Below are positions 41,146-50,398 of a stretch of DNA of 64,000 nt, piece after piece. The position numbers were made by a program, and so were the translations under genes. The stretch comes from an uncultured Clostridia bacterium (GTDB lineage: Bacteria > Bacillota > Clostridia > UBA1381), in contig CAKSNH010000002.1 in NCBI GenBank assembly GCA_934476075.1, positions 1 through 64,000 of the forward strand. The letters are read 5' to 3'. Each line of letters begins with the position of its first letter. The stretch's first letter is position 1. Under the pieces are notes generated by a model. It searched no databases and was not told where the DNA came from. It was given only the letters and a program-made list of their open reading frames with translations.

Positions 41146-43083
41146 ATGGATAAAAAGAAATTTTATATTACAACCGCTATTGCGTACACATCTAAAAAAC
41201 CTCATATAGGAAATACTTATGAGATTGTTTTGACAGACGCTATCGCAAGATTCAGAAGATATATGGGCGATGATGTATTTTTCCTGACAGGTACGGACGA
41301 GCACGGTCAGAAGATACAGGAGATTGCCGAAAAGGAAAATATCACTCCAAAACAGCACGTCGATAAGATTGCGGGCGAAATCAAGGACATTGCAAATATG
41401 CTTAACATCAGCTATGATAAATTTATCCGTACAACCGATGATTACCATGTTAAGGCAGTACAAAAGATTTTCAAAAAGCTGTATGACCAAGGCGATATTT
41501 ACAAGAGTGAATATGAAGGCTTGTACTGTACACCTTGCGAATCGTTCTGGACAGAAACACAGCTTAAAGACGGCAAATGTCCCGACTGCGGCAGAGAAGT
41601 GGTAAAGACAAAAGAAGAAGCATATTTCTTCAAAATGTCAAAATATCAGGACAGATTGATGAAACATATCGAGGAACACCCTGAATTTATCCAGCCGGAA
41701 TCACGCAAAAAGGAAATGGTTAATAACTTCCTAAAACCGGGCTTGCAGGACTTGTGCGTATCGAGAACAAGTTTTTCATGGGGTATTCCTGTTGATTTTG
41801 ATGACAAGCACGTTATCTATGTATGGATAGACGCACTTTCAAACTATATCACGGCTTTGGGATATTCTCCCGACAATAAGGGCGAATTGTACAATAAATA
41901 TTGGCCGGCTGACGTGCATATTATCGGTAAAGATATTTTGCGTTTCCACACAATTTATTGGCCTATTATGCTTATGGCTTTGGGTGAACCGCTGCCGAAA
42001 CAGGTATTCGGACACCCATGGATGCTTTTCGGTGAAGAAAAGATGAGTAAGTCGAGAGGCAATGTAATATATGCCGAGGATTTGGTTAAGCATTTCGGTG
42101 TGGACGCAGTGCGTTACTATGCTTTGCACGAGATGCCGTTTGCACAGGACGGTTCTATCACCTGTGATGTATTTATCAGCCGTTATAATTCGGATTTGGC
42201 AAATACTTTGGGCAATCTTGTAAACAGAACGGTTGCAATGATTAACAAGTACTTCGGCGGTGAAATCAAAGAGCCGACAACAGCGGGTGAATTTGACGAT
42301 AACTTGAAAGAAACAGTTATGAATTCGATTAAAAAGGTTGAAAAGTCGATGGAAACACTTCATGTTGCCGACGCACTTGACCATATCTGGACTATTGTTG
42401 ACAGAGCAAACAAGTACATTGACGAAACAATGCCTTGGGCTTTGGCAAAGAGCGAAGAAACAATGCCTCGCTTGCAGACTGTACTTTACAATCTTGCTGA
42501 AAGCATAAGAATTATTGCGTCTTTGCTTGTATCGTTCATGCCGTCAACCGCAAAGGCTATTGCGGAGGAAATCGGCAATCCGGAAATAACATACGAAAGC
42601 ATCGGCGAGTTCGGCAAGATTGCAGCCGGAACAAAGGTTGGTGAGGCTAAGCCGTTGTTTGCGAGAATTGACGCCGAAAAGAAGATGGAAGAATTGGCGG
42701 CTGAATTTGCTGCTGCGGCAGAGGGTGACGAACCTGAGGTGGAAATTGCACCGTATAAAGATTATATAGAATTTGAAGATTTTGAAAAGCTGGATATAAG
42801 AGTAGGTAAGGTAATCGAATGTGAGAAAGTGCCTAAATCATCAAAACTATTGAGATTTTTGCTGCAAGTGGGCAATGAAAAGCGTCAGATATTGTCGGGT
42901 ATTTCAAAGTATCACAAGCCTGAGGATATGATTGGCAAAAATGTGGTATTTATCGCAAACTTGAAGCCTAGAAAGATGATGGGTCTTGAATCATGCGGCA
43001 TGATTTTGTCGGCGGAGCACGGCGAGGAATTGACCGCACTTACTACAATTAAGGATATTCAAAGCGGAGCGGAAATAGTTTAA
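41146..43083 (+). CDS. metG: Methionyl-tRNA synthetase
   Basis: A 645-residue class I synthetase. It has the HIGH-type motif KPHIGNTYE (about 20), a zinc knuckle CTPCESFWTETQLKDGKCPDC (four Cys, about 127-147), the KMSKS loop EKMSKSRGN (about 300), an anticodon-binding helical domain and a C-terminal OB-fold tRNA-binding domain (IEFEDFEKLDIRVGKVIECE onward, about 540-645) that promotes dimerisation. GGAAGGAT precedes the ATG. No T-box leader is seen in the 29 bp to the upstream gene. Strong terminator at 43102-43137. Confidence 0.96.
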   Translation: MDKKKFYITTAIAYTSKKPHIGNTYEIVLTDAIARFRRYMGDDVFFLTGTDEHGQKIQEIAEKENITPKQHVDKIAGEIKDIANMLNISYDKFIRTTDDYHVKAVQKIFKKLYDQGDIYKSEYEGLYCTPCESFWTETQLKDGKCPDCGREVVKTKEEAYFFKMSKYQDRLMKHIEEHPEFIQPESRKKEMVNNFLKPGLQDLCVSRTSFSWGIPVDFDDKHVIYVWIDALSNYITALGYSPDNKGELYNKYWPADVHIIGKDILRFHTIYWPIMLMALGEPLPKQVFGHPWMLFGEEKMSKSRGNVIYAEDLVKHFGVDAVRYYALHEMPFAQDGSITCDVFISRYNSDLANTLGNLVNRTVAMINKYFGGEIKEPTTAGEFDDNLKETVMNSIKKVEKSMETLHVADALDHIWTIVDRANKYIDETMPWALAKSEETMPRLQTVLYNLAESIRIIASLLVSFMPSTAKAIAEEIGNPEITYESIGEFGKIAAGTKVGEAKPLFARIDAEKKMEELAAEFAAAAEGDEPEVEIAPYKDYIEFEDFEKLDIRVGKVIECEKVPKSSKLLRFLLQVGNEKRQILSGISKYHKPEDMIGKNVVFIANLKPRKMMGLESCGMILSAEHGEELTALTTIKDIQSGAEIV

Positions 43084-43101
43084 TAAATTAACTTTTCGGA
43101 T

Positions 43102-43137
43102 ATATGCAGAGGTTATGTAACCTCTGCATATTTTTTT
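43102..43137 (+). terminator. Terminator of metG
   Basis: Perfect 14-bp stem ATATGCAGAGGTTA / TAACCTCTGCATAT with a T-run. Confidence 0.92.
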
Positions 43138-43184
43138 GAAATAAATAAATACTATTAATAATATTAATACAAAGGAATGTAGTT

Positions 43185-43742
43185 ATGATAGTGATTGGTA
43201 TTCTCGCTCCCGAACATGATGTATCTATAATTAAATTACTGAAAAAACGCTTTTATGCAAATAAGAAAACGTGCATGGTTATAAAAGCGGAAAATGTGGA
43301 AACGGATTATATATATCAGCTGGGGAGTATGGGGATTGACATTATGATAATCGACATATACGGCTATGTTCCGAATAATGTTTTCTTGGATTTATTGATA
43401 TATGACAATACGGCGGATAAGATTTTGTGCGATATTAATATAAAAAAGAATATCACGGCAAATACAAAATTGATATATAACGGCGATGTGGGGAAAGTGC
43501 ATATTTCGGGGGATTTTGATATGATAAGCTATGGTTTGTCGCATAAGGCGGACATTACGCTGTCGAGTATATGCACTTGCGGGGACGGAGCGGAAATTAT
43601 TTACTGTATACAGCGGAATATAACCGCATTGTCGGGGAAAATGACAGAAATATCCGAAAGGGTTATAAAATATGATGAGGAAAATATAAATGTGTATCAT
43701 ATTTTGGCTTGTGCGGCGGCGGAAATTATATGTATGGGTTAA
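43185..43742 (+). CDS. Unknown 185-residue protein
   Basis: Not recognised. It begins MIVIGILAPEHDVSIIKLLK and contains IDIMIIDIYGYVPNNVFLDL and VGKVHISGDFDMISYGLSHK, and ends with three cysteines. The start resembles a Rossmann-like beta-alpha unit, and the FDMISYGLSHKADITLSSI stretch is reminiscent of a Mur-ligase-like core, but no nucleotide-binding loop is seen. AAAGGAATG precedes the ATG. It stands alone between metG and the methyltransferase gene. Function unknown. Confidence 0.65.
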   Translation: MIVIGILAPEHDVSIIKLLKKRFYANKKTCMVIKAENVETDYIYQLGSMGIDIMIIDIYGYVPNNVFLDLLIYDNTADKILCDINIKKNITANTKLIYNGDVGKVHISGDFDMISYGLSHKADITLSSICTCGDGAEIIYCIQRNITALSGKMTEISERVIKYDEENINVYHILACAAAEIICMG

Positions 43743-43890
43743 AAAATTGTATAATTCAATAACGGGTTTTTGTAAAATATTTTGCATAGTAACGAAATAT
43801 ATTTCTATTCCTTAGTAATACTTGACTATTATAGTGAAATGATGTTAAAATTAATATTAACTATAATTATTTATTATGAGGAGAATGACT

Positions 43891-44763
43891 ATGTGGCTTG
43901 CCGATAAATGGTCGGATTATAAATTGATAGACAGTGCAGACGGTGAAAAATTGGAATATTGGGGAAAATATCTTTTACGCCGTCCTGACCCGCAGGCAAT
44001 TTGGTTTGACAAATCCGAAGAAAAATTGTGGAAAACAACGGACGCCTGGTATCACAGGAGCAATTCGGGCGGAGGAAAATGGCAGTTCTTTAATAAGAAA
44101 ATGCCCGACCGCTGGACGATTAAATATGATAATTTGACTTTTAACATAAAACCTATGGGTTTTAAGCATACGGGCTTGTTTCCGGAACAGGCGGTAAACT
44201 GGGATTGGTTTTCGTCGCTTATCAAAAAGGCAGACCGCCCTATAAGAGTATTAAACCTTTTTGCGTATACGGGCGGAGCTACCGTTGCGGCTTTGGCGGC
44301 AGGTGCGGAGGTTACTCATGTTGACGCATCAAAGGGTATGGTGACATGGGCAAAGGAAAATGTTATGTCGAGCGGTTTGGGCGACAGAAAAGTGAGATAT
44401 ATTGTTGATGATGTGGTGAAGTTTGTTCAGCGTGAGGCAAGACGAGGCAAAACATACGAAGCAATTATTATGGACCCTCCGTCATACGGCAGAGGTCCGT
44501 CGGGCGAGGTATGGAAAATAGAAAACGAATTATATCCGCTTATTTTGGACTGTATGAAGATATTATCGGATAAACCGCTGTTTTTCCTTATCAATTCGTA
44601 CACAACGGGACTTTCGGCATCGGTGCTTGAAACGGTGCTGTCGATGACATTAAAGAAAAGATACGGCGGAAATATTACCGCTGACGAAATAGGTTTGCCG
44701 ATGCAGTCGAACGGACTTGTACTACCGTGCGGTATCAGCGGACGCTGGTTTGGTAATGACTAA
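43891..44763 (+). CDS. Class I SAM-dependent rRNA methyltransferase-like protein (RlmI/RlmK type)
   Basis: A 290-residue methyltransferase. The AdoMet site is VLNLFAYTGGATVAALAAGA (motif I, about 119-138) with VTHVDASKGMVTWAKEN (motif II). AIIMDPPSYGRGPSGEVWKI is the NPPY-like catalytic motif. The N-terminal part (KWSDYKLIDSADGEKLEYWG, LLRRPDPQAIWF) matches the family of cytosolic rRNA methyltransferases related to RlmI. GAGGAG lies eight bases before ATG 43891. It precedes the ECF module by 44 bp, a possible cotranscript. The modified base is not predicted. Confidence 0.88.
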   Translation: MWLADKWSDYKLIDSADGEKLEYWGKYLLRRPDPQAIWFDKSEEKLWKTTDAWYHRSNSGGGKWQFFNKKMPDRWTIKYDNLTFNIKPMGFKHTGLFPEQAVNWDWFSSLIKKADRPIRVLNLFAYTGGATVAALAAGAEVTHVDASKGMVTWAKENVMSSGLGDRKVRYIVDDVVKFVQREARRGKTYEAIIMDPPSYGRGPSGEVWKIENELYPLILDCMKILSDKPLFFLINSYTTGLSASVLETVLSMTLKKRYGGNITADEIGLPMQSNGLVLPCGISGRWFGND

Positions 44764-44807
44764 AAGTATGCTGTAATATAAAAACAGCAGTAAAGCGAGG
44801 ATTTACA

Positions 44808-45665
44808 ATGATAGATGCAGAAAATTTAACATATTCTTATACGGACGAGGATATGGAAACGGGTGAAGTTACTCAGGAACTTGTAATAGACGATATTACT
44901 TTGCATATAGAAAAAGGCTCATTTACTTGTGTGCTTGGGCATAACGGTTCGGGAAAATCTACATTGGCAAAACATTTCAATGCGATATTATTGCCTACAA
45001 GCGGTAAAGTATATGTAAACGGAATGGATACCGCAGACGAGAGCAAATTGTTTGACATAAGAAGTACGGCGGGTATGGTTTTTCAAAATCCCGATAATCA
45101 GATGGTTGCGGCGATTGTTGAGGACGAGGTGGCATTTGCACCCGAAAATCTTGGAGTAGAGCCTAAGGAAATCAGACGCCGTGTAGATGAATGTTTGAAA
45201 TTTGTGGATATGAGTGAATTTGCACTTCATTCGCCGAGCCGTCTTTCGGGCGGACAGAAGCAGCGTGTGGCAATCGCAGCGGTGCTTGCCATGCAGCCGG
45301 AATGTATAATACTTGATGAGCCTACCGCAATGCTTGACCCGATGGGCAGAAAAGAAGTTATCGACACAATAAAAACGCTGAACAGGGAACGCAATATGAC
45401 GGTAGTGCTTATTACTCACTATATGGACGAGGCGGCACAGGCGGATAGGGTGGTTGTGGTTGACCACGGAAAAATTGTGATTGATAATGTGCCGAAAAAG
45501 GTGTTCAGTCAGGTGGAATTGTTGAAGGGGATAGGTCTTGATGTCCCTCAGGTGACCGAATTTGCATATGAATTGAAAAAAGCCGGAATTGACATTAAAG
45601 ATGATGTGCTGACGGTTGAGGAATGTGCTGACGAGGTTTTGAGAATATTGGGAGGACAGCAATGA
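44808..45665 (+). CDS. ecfA1: ECF transporter ATPase EcfA1
   Basis: A 285-residue ABC ATPase of the energy-coupling factor module. Walker A is LGHNGSGKSTLAKH, the Q-loop FQNPDNQMVAAIVEDEVAF, the signature RLSGGQKQRVAIA, Walker B CIILDEPTAMLDP and the H-loop VVLITHYMDEA. The DNQ in the Q-loop region is typical of EcfA1. It overlaps ecfA2 by four bases (ATGA). It couples ATP hydrolysis to vitamin uptake with exchangeable S-components such as BioY at 4655. Confidence 0.95.
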   Translation: MIDAENLTYSYTDEDMETGEVTQELVIDDITLHIEKGSFTCVLGHNGSGKSTLAKHFNAILLPTSGKVYVNGMDTADESKLFDIRSTAGMVFQNPDNQMVAAIVEDEVAFAPENLGVEPKEIRRRVDECLKFVDMSEFALHSPSRLSGGQKQRVAIAAVLAMQPECIILDEPTAMLDPMGRKEVIDTIKTLNRERNMTVVLITHYMDEAAQADRVVVVDHGKIVIDNVPKKVFSQVELLKGIGLDVPQVTEFAYELKKAGIDIKDDVLTVEECADEVLRILGGQQ

Positions 45666-46516
45666 TAAAAGTAGAAAATTTAAGTTACATATATCAGCAG
45701 GGTATGCCTTTTGAGAAACACGCATTGTATGATGTGAATTTGGAGATACAGGACGGCGAATTTGTTGCGTTAATCGGTCATACGGGTTCGGGCAAGTCGA
45801 CATTAATTCAGCATTTTAATGCACTTGTGAAACCTACGTCGGGGAAAATATACATCGACGGTGTGGATATTACAGACCCAAAAACCGATTTGCGTGTAAT
45901 GCGGCGTACAGTCGGACTTGTGTTTCAATATCCCGAACATCAGCTTTTTGAGGAAACGGTGTACAAGGATATAGCGTTCGGACCATCAAATATGGGATTG
46001 TCGGAACAGGAAATCAAGGACAGAGTATATTCGGCGATTGATTTGGTGGGGATAACAGAGGAACAGCTTGAAAAATCTCCGTTTGAATTGTCGGGCGGAC
46101 AGAAAAGACGTGTGGCTATTGCGGGAGTGCTTGCAATGAAACCGAAGGTATTGATTTTGGACGAGCCGACGGCAGGTCTTGACCCGGCAGGTCGTGACGA
46201 GATATTGGGCAGTATAAAAAAACTGCATGAAAAGTCGGATAATATGACGGTAATTTTTGTGTCGCACAGCATGGAGGACGTTGCAAAAATTGCCAATACG
46301 GTAATTGTTATGAATAAGGGGCATATGTTTATGCACGACACTGTCGGAGCGGTGTTCTCACATGGTGACGAGCTCAGAGAAATGGGACTTAACGTTCCAC
46401 AGATTACTCAGCTTATGGCAGTGCTCAGAGATAAGGGTGTTGATGTGCCGAAAAATATATATACCGTTGATGCGGCGGTGGACGCTGTTAAACGATTGAT
46501 AGGGGGTAACAGATAA
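45662..46516 (+). CDS. ecfA2: ECF transporter ATPase EcfA2
   Basis: A 284-residue ABC ATPase. Walker A is IGHTGSGKSTLIQH, the Q-loop VFQYPEHQLFEETVYKDIAF (EHQLFEET is diagnostic of EcfA2), the signature ELSGGQKRRVAIAGVLAM, Walker B VLILDEPTAGLDP and the H-loop VIFVSHSMEDV. It starts four bases before the ecfA1 stop and overlaps the ecfT start by one base. Forms a heterodimer with EcfA1. Confidence 0.95.
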   Translation: MIKVENLSYIYQQGMPFEKHALYDVNLEIQDGEFVALIGHTGSGKSTLIQHFNALVKPTSGKIYIDGVDITDPKTDLRVMRRTVGLVFQYPEHQLFEETVYKDIAFGPSNMGLSEQEIKDRVYSAIDLVGITEEQLEKSPFELSGGQKRRVAIAGVLAMKPKVLILDEPTAGLDPAGRDEILGSIKKLHEKSDNMTVIFVSHSMEDVAKIANTVIVMNKGHMFMHDTVGAVFSHGDELREMGLNVPQITQLMAVLRDKGVDVPKNIYTVDAAVDAVKRLIGGNR

Positions 46517-47340
46517 TGTTTAAGGATATTACGATAGGTCAGTATGTACCCGGCAATTCGTTTATACACCGTCTTGACGCAAGAGTTAAGATAATTTTGG
46601 CATTGGTATATGTTGTGGCATTGTTTTTGATACATAATCCCGTAAGCTATGTGCTGTTTACGATATTCACCGTTACGGCAATACTTGTGAGCAAAGTGCC
46701 GCTTGGGTTTATAGTGCGTGGATTAAAGCCGATGATGTTTATTATAGTATTCACGGCGGTGATAAATCTGTTTATGACTCCGGGCGAGATAGTGTATTGG
46801 TCATTCCCGATAACGGCAAACTGGAAAATACAGATAACACAAGAGGGTATTGTTTCGGCGGTATTGATGTTATTCAGACTGCTTTATCTTATGATAGGCA
46901 CGTCCTTGCTTACATTAACCACATCACCGCTTATGCTTACCGACGGTATAGAAAATCTGTTAAAGCCGTTTTCAAAAATAGGCGTACCGTCACATGAAAT
47001 TGCGATGATGATGACTATTGCGATACGATTTATTCCTACGCTTACGGAGGAAACCGACAAGATTATCAAAGCACAAATGGCGAGGGGTGCGGATTTTGAG
47101 AGCGGTAATATAGTAAAGCGTGCAAAGGCGATGCTGCCGCTTTTGGTACCGCTGTTTGTGAGTGCGTTCAGACGTGCGGACGAATTGTCGGTAGCTATGG
47201 AATCGAGATGTTACCACGGCGGTCACAACAGAACAAGAATGAAACAAATGAAGGTTACACGGCTTGACGCTTACGGCTCAGTGATAATGGGTGTATTCTG
47301 CGTTATGCTGCTGTTGATTGAATTATTTGTGAGGTTTTAA
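46516..47340 (+). CDS. ecfT: ECF transporter transmembrane protein EcfT
   Basis: A 274-residue membrane protein. It starts MFKDITIGQYVPGNSFIHRL with the conserved DARVKIILALVYVVALF, has about five helices, and carries the two coupling-helix motifs with Ala-Arg-Gly: AQMARGADF and ESRCYHGG. EcfT links the ATPases to S-components. No S-component gene is adjacent, as is usual for group II modules serving several S-proteins. Terminator at 47343-47383. Confidence 0.95.
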   Translation: MFKDITIGQYVPGNSFIHRLDARVKIILALVYVVALFLIHNPVSYVLFTIFTVTAILVSKVPLGFIVRGLKPMMFIIVFTAVINLFMTPGEIVYWSFPITANWKIQITQEGIVSAVLMLFRLLYLMIGTSLLTLTTSPLMLTDGIENLLKPFSKIGVPSHEIAMMMTIAIRFIPTLTEETDKIIKAQMARGADFESGNIVKRAKAMLPLLVPLFVSAFRRADELSVAMESRCYHGGHNRTRMKQMKVTRLDAYGSVIMGVFCVMLLLIELFVRF

Positions 47341-47342
47341 TG

Positions 47343-47383
47343 AAAATGCTTTTATGCAGAATGGTGCATAAAAGCATTTTTTT
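47343..47383 (+). terminator. Terminator of the ecf operon
   Basis: Perfect 16-bp stem AAAATGCTTTTATGCA / TGCATAAAAGCATTTT with a T-run. Confidence 0.92.
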
Positions 47384-47443
47384 GTGAAGATAAAGTATGA
47401 GTTGCATAACCAATCTGTTATCCTCACAAATCCCATTTTACAC

Positions 47444-47476
47444 AAAAAGGATTGGCTTAATAAAAGCCAACCCTTT
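47444..47476 (-). terminator. Terminator of the solute-binding protein gene
   Basis: Stem AAGGATTGGCTT (47447-47458) / AAGCCAACCCTT (47464-47475), preceded on the plus strand by AAAAA that gives the U-tract of the minus transcript. Confidence 0.8.
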
Positions 47477-47500
47477 CTATTAAAACTATTTTATCAATCA

Positions 47501-48766
47501 TTAATTAGCCGGTGCAGCTGTTGCAGACGAACCGCCTGCTTTCTTTTCAGCAACCAAAGCGTTGTGGTCGTCACAAGCCTTTTGAAGCATATCCTGAACT
47601 TCCGAAATATGCTGAGCGGCTGTCTTACCTTGTGCAAACGAATTAATCAAATCTGTTTCATTTGTCCAGTAGTTTTGAACGTCACGAACAGTATAGAAAT
47701 CGTCAAGCGATTCCATAAATAGATTGTAATCGTCCTCGGTCATGTTGTCTTTGTACATTTGTTTTCTGTCTTCCGTACAAGCCTCAATCATGTAGTTTGC
47801 AAGCTCAACAGAACCGTCAATCGACTTAGCACCAACAGGTACGCAGAAGTGATAGTCAACAATATAAGTGCTGTCTTTTGAACCGTCTTTTGATACCCAT
47901 GGTATGTATCTGATTGTGTCTGTCGGTGCGGCGTTCATTGTAGCAACCAACGCATGAGGGATAATCTGCAATACGAATGCAGTATCTCTTGTAGCAGGTG
48001 TCAAAGCCTGACCTTTTGTATTTCCGATACCTTTTTCATATACCAATGTTCTTACAAAGTTCAGCCAATCACGCTGGTCCTGACCGGTATATTGAGATGA
48101 AACTGTATAGTCATCATTCCACTTTACACCGTAACGCTTGTCAAGGAACGGACGTGTCCATTGAATGGAAATAGGCATATTGTTCTTCTTCATATCGTCA
48201 ACCATCTTCAAGAAGTTATCCCAGTTCCAGCCGCCTTCGTCATAGTATTCATAAGGAGTTTTCACACCATAGTCATTATACATATCTTCATTATATACGC
48301 AGTACAGAACGTCACTCATCATAACGTTTGAGATACCGTATGTCTTGCCGTTGTATACGCAAGCCTCGTCCATAAGAGCCTTTGTATAAATAGAATTGTT
48401 TTTGTCAATGTAATCGTCAAGCGGTTCAAAAATATTGTCCTGACGGAATACTGTAACGGTAGGTGACATAATAGACATCTGAACGTCCCAAACATCGCCC
48501 GACGCAATAGCGGTTACCAATTCTTCGTTGTTTTTGTGAATTGCGAACTCAACTTCCGAGCCGGGATATTTTTCGGTGAACTTGTCTGCACCGATTGAAT
48601 ATGAATTGTTGTACGGGTCGGTTCTCAAATCTCTGTACGCACCGACAGTAAATTTCATACCCGAATAATCCTTAGCCTCTTCTTTTTTCTTTTCCCCTCC
48701 GCAGGCAGCAAGGCTTGAAACCATCAAAACAGCCGCAAGTGCCAGCGATATTTTTTTCATTGCCAT
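47501..48766 (-). CDS. Extracellular solute-binding lipoprotein (ABC, sugar type)
   Basis: A 421-residue lipoprotein from ATG 48766 (MAMKKISLALAAVLMVSSLA, lipobox AACGG). AGGAG lies about 12 bases upstream; earlier frame extension is unsupported. The mature protein resembles cluster-1 carbohydrate-binding proteins: ADKFTEKYPGSEVEFAIHKN, DVWDVQMSIMSPTVT, GGWNWDNFLKMVDDMKKNN, and a C-terminal QDMLQKACDDHN. No permease or ATPase gene is adjacent, so it is an orphan that either shares a remote transporter or feeds a sensor. The ligand is unknown, probably an oligosaccharide given the GH35 and GH115-like enzymes in the window. Terminator downstream at 47444-47476. Confidence 0.88.
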   Translation of the reverse strand: MAMKKISLALAAVLMVSSLAACGGEKKKEEAKDYSGMKFTVGAYRDLRTDPYNNSYSIGADKFTEKYPGSEVEFAIHKNNEELVTAIASGDVWDVQMSIMSPTVTVFRQDNIFEPLDDYIDKNNSIYTKALMDEACVYNGKTYGISNVMMSDVLYCVYNEDMYNDYGVKTPYEYYDEGGWNWDNFLKMVDDMKKNNMPISIQWTRPFLDKRYGVKWNDDYTVSSQYTGQDQRDWLNFVRTLVYEKGIGNTKGQALTPATRDTAFVLQIIPHALVATMNAAPTDTIRYIPWVSKDGSKDSTYIVDYHFCVPVGAKSIDGSVELANYMIEACTEDRKQMYKDNMTEDDYNLFMESLDDFYTVRDVQNYWTNETDLINSFAQGKTAAQHISEVQDMLQKACDDHNALVAEKKAGGSSATAAPAN

Positions 48767-48823
48767 AATTTTGATACACTCCTTTTGATAAAATTTTCTT
48801 TTCCCCGTGTTTTGTATGTACAA

Positions 48824-49156
48824 ACTTTACGATAAATTAATGTGCAGTATATACAAATCAATACACACATTAATCAGATAATATATACATTATACCATAT
48901 ATTTTGATTTGGTCAATAATATATTGTATAAAATCAATAATTTTTTTAAAAAATTTTAATTTTTTTTGAAAAAATGATATAAAATTAATGAATAGACTTG
49001 TATATTTTCTTGATTTAAGGTACAATAATAGTTGGATAGAAGTATCGGTATGTTATCTGTGCTATAAATAATTATATAAATTTATATTGCGGATAATATA
49101 CCGAGCTTCTACCGAAATAAATAAAAATTGAAAAATTTTTTAGGAGGTATAGTCCA
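48824..49156 (+). promoter_or_regulatory. Promoter and structured 5' leader of gap
   Basis: Very AT-rich intergenic region. Promoter TTGTAT (48998-49003), 17 bp, TACAAT (49021-49026). The leader has a long imperfect stem: AGAAG (49038-49042) with CTTCT (49106-49110), CGGTAT (49046-49051) with ATACCG (49098-49103), and GTTATC (49052-49057) with GGATAAT (49091-49097), capped by an AT-rich loop. AGGAGGT precedes the ATG. The stem may stabilise the mRNA. Confidence 0.6.
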
Positions 49157-50173
49157 ATGGCAGTTAAAGTTGCTATTAATGGTTTTGGTCGTATCGGACG
49201 TTTGGCTTTCAGACAAATGTTTGGTGCAGAAGGTTATGAGGTTGTTGCAATCAACGATTTGACAAGCCCTAAAATGCTTGCTCATCTTTTGAAGTATGAT
49301 TCATCACAAGGCAGATACGCTCTTTGCGATACAGTATCAGCAGGTGAAGATTCAATCACAGTTGACGGTAAGACAATCAAAATCTATGCTTTCCCTGATG
49401 CTAATAATTGCCCATGGGGAGAACTAGATGTAGACGTTGTATTGGAATGCTCAGGTTTCTATACATCAAAAGAAAAAGCACAAGCTCACATCAATGCCGG
49501 TGCTAAGAAAGTTGTTATTTCAGCTCCTGCTGGTAATGACCTTCCTACAATCGTGTTCAACACAAACCACGAAACTCTAAAAGCAGACGACAAGATTATC
49601 TCAGCTGCTTCTTGTACAACAAACTGTTTGGCTCCAATGGCAGATGCTCTTAACAAGTATGCTCCTATCCAATCAGGTATCATGTGTACAATTCACGCTT
49701 ACACAGGTGACCAAATGACTCTTGACGGTCCTCAAAGAAAGGGTGACCTAAGACGTTCAAGAGCTGCTGCTGTAAACATCGTTCCTAACTCAACAGGTGC
49801 TGCAAAAGCTATCGGTCTTGTTATTCCTGAACTTAACGGCAAACTTATCGGTTCTGCTCAACGTGTTCCTACACCAACAGGTTCAACAACAATTCTTACA
49901 GCTGTTGTTAAGAAAGACAATGTAACTAAGGAAGAAATCAACGCTGCTATGAAAGCTGCTGCAAACGAATCATTCGGTTACAACGAAGACGAAATCGTTT
50001 CTTCTGATATCGTAGGTATGAGATTCGGTTCATTGTTCGATGCAACTCAAACAATGGTTGCTCCTATCGGTGACGGTTTGTACGAAGTACAAGTTGTTTC
50101 ATGGTATGATAACGAAAATTCATACACAAGCCAAATGGTTAGAACAATCAAATACTTCTCAGAACTTAACTAA
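49157..50173 (+). CDS. gap: Glyceraldehyde-3-phosphate dehydrogenase
   Basis: A 338-residue NAD-dependent glycolytic dehydrogenase. MAVKVAINGFGRIGRLAFRQ is the Rossmann start, SAASCTTNCLAPMADALNKY holds the catalytic Cys (about 153), HAYTGDQMTLDGPQRKGDLR the substrate-binding loop with the catalytic His nearby, and WYDNENSYTSQMVRTIKYFS the conserved end. Codon use differs from most neighbours (many CTT, GCT, ACA, CCT codons), as expected for a highly expressed gene. Own promoter, structured leader, and terminator at 50199-50228. Confidence 0.97.
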   Translation: MAVKVAINGFGRIGRLAFRQMFGAEGYEVVAINDLTSPKMLAHLLKYDSSQGRYALCDTVSAGEDSITVDGKTIKIYAFPDANNCPWGELDVDVVLECSGFYTSKEKAQAHINAGAKKVVISAPAGNDLPTIVFNTNHETLKADDKIISAASCTTNCLAPMADALNKYAPIQSGIMCTIHAYTGDQMTLDGPQRKGDLRRSRAAAVNIVPNSTGAAKAIGLVIPELNGKLIGSAQRVPTPTGSTTILTAVVKKDNVTKEEINAAMKAAANESFGYNEDEIVSSDIVGMRFGSLFDATQTMVAPIGDGLYEVQVVSWYDNENSYTSQMVRTIKYFSELN

Positions 50174-50198
50174 TAGTATTTTAGATTTACTTAGAAAG

Positions 50199-50228
50199 CG
50201 GACAGGCTATTGCTTGTCCGTTTTTTTG
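50199..50228 (+). terminator. Terminator of gap
   Basis: CGGACA-ggctattgct-TGTCCG and a T-run. Confidence 0.88.
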
Positions 50229-50398
50229 TTTGACAAATCATATTTATCCGCATATTCGAGCGTATTGTGCAATTTTTGTATTGTAATTTTTTATTGTAAG
50301 TGGTATAATGGTTTTATCATATAATGTATTTTTTAAATTTATATTTAAAAAATTATTCGGTTTATACAAAATTAAACAGCAAAAGGATGGGATTATTG

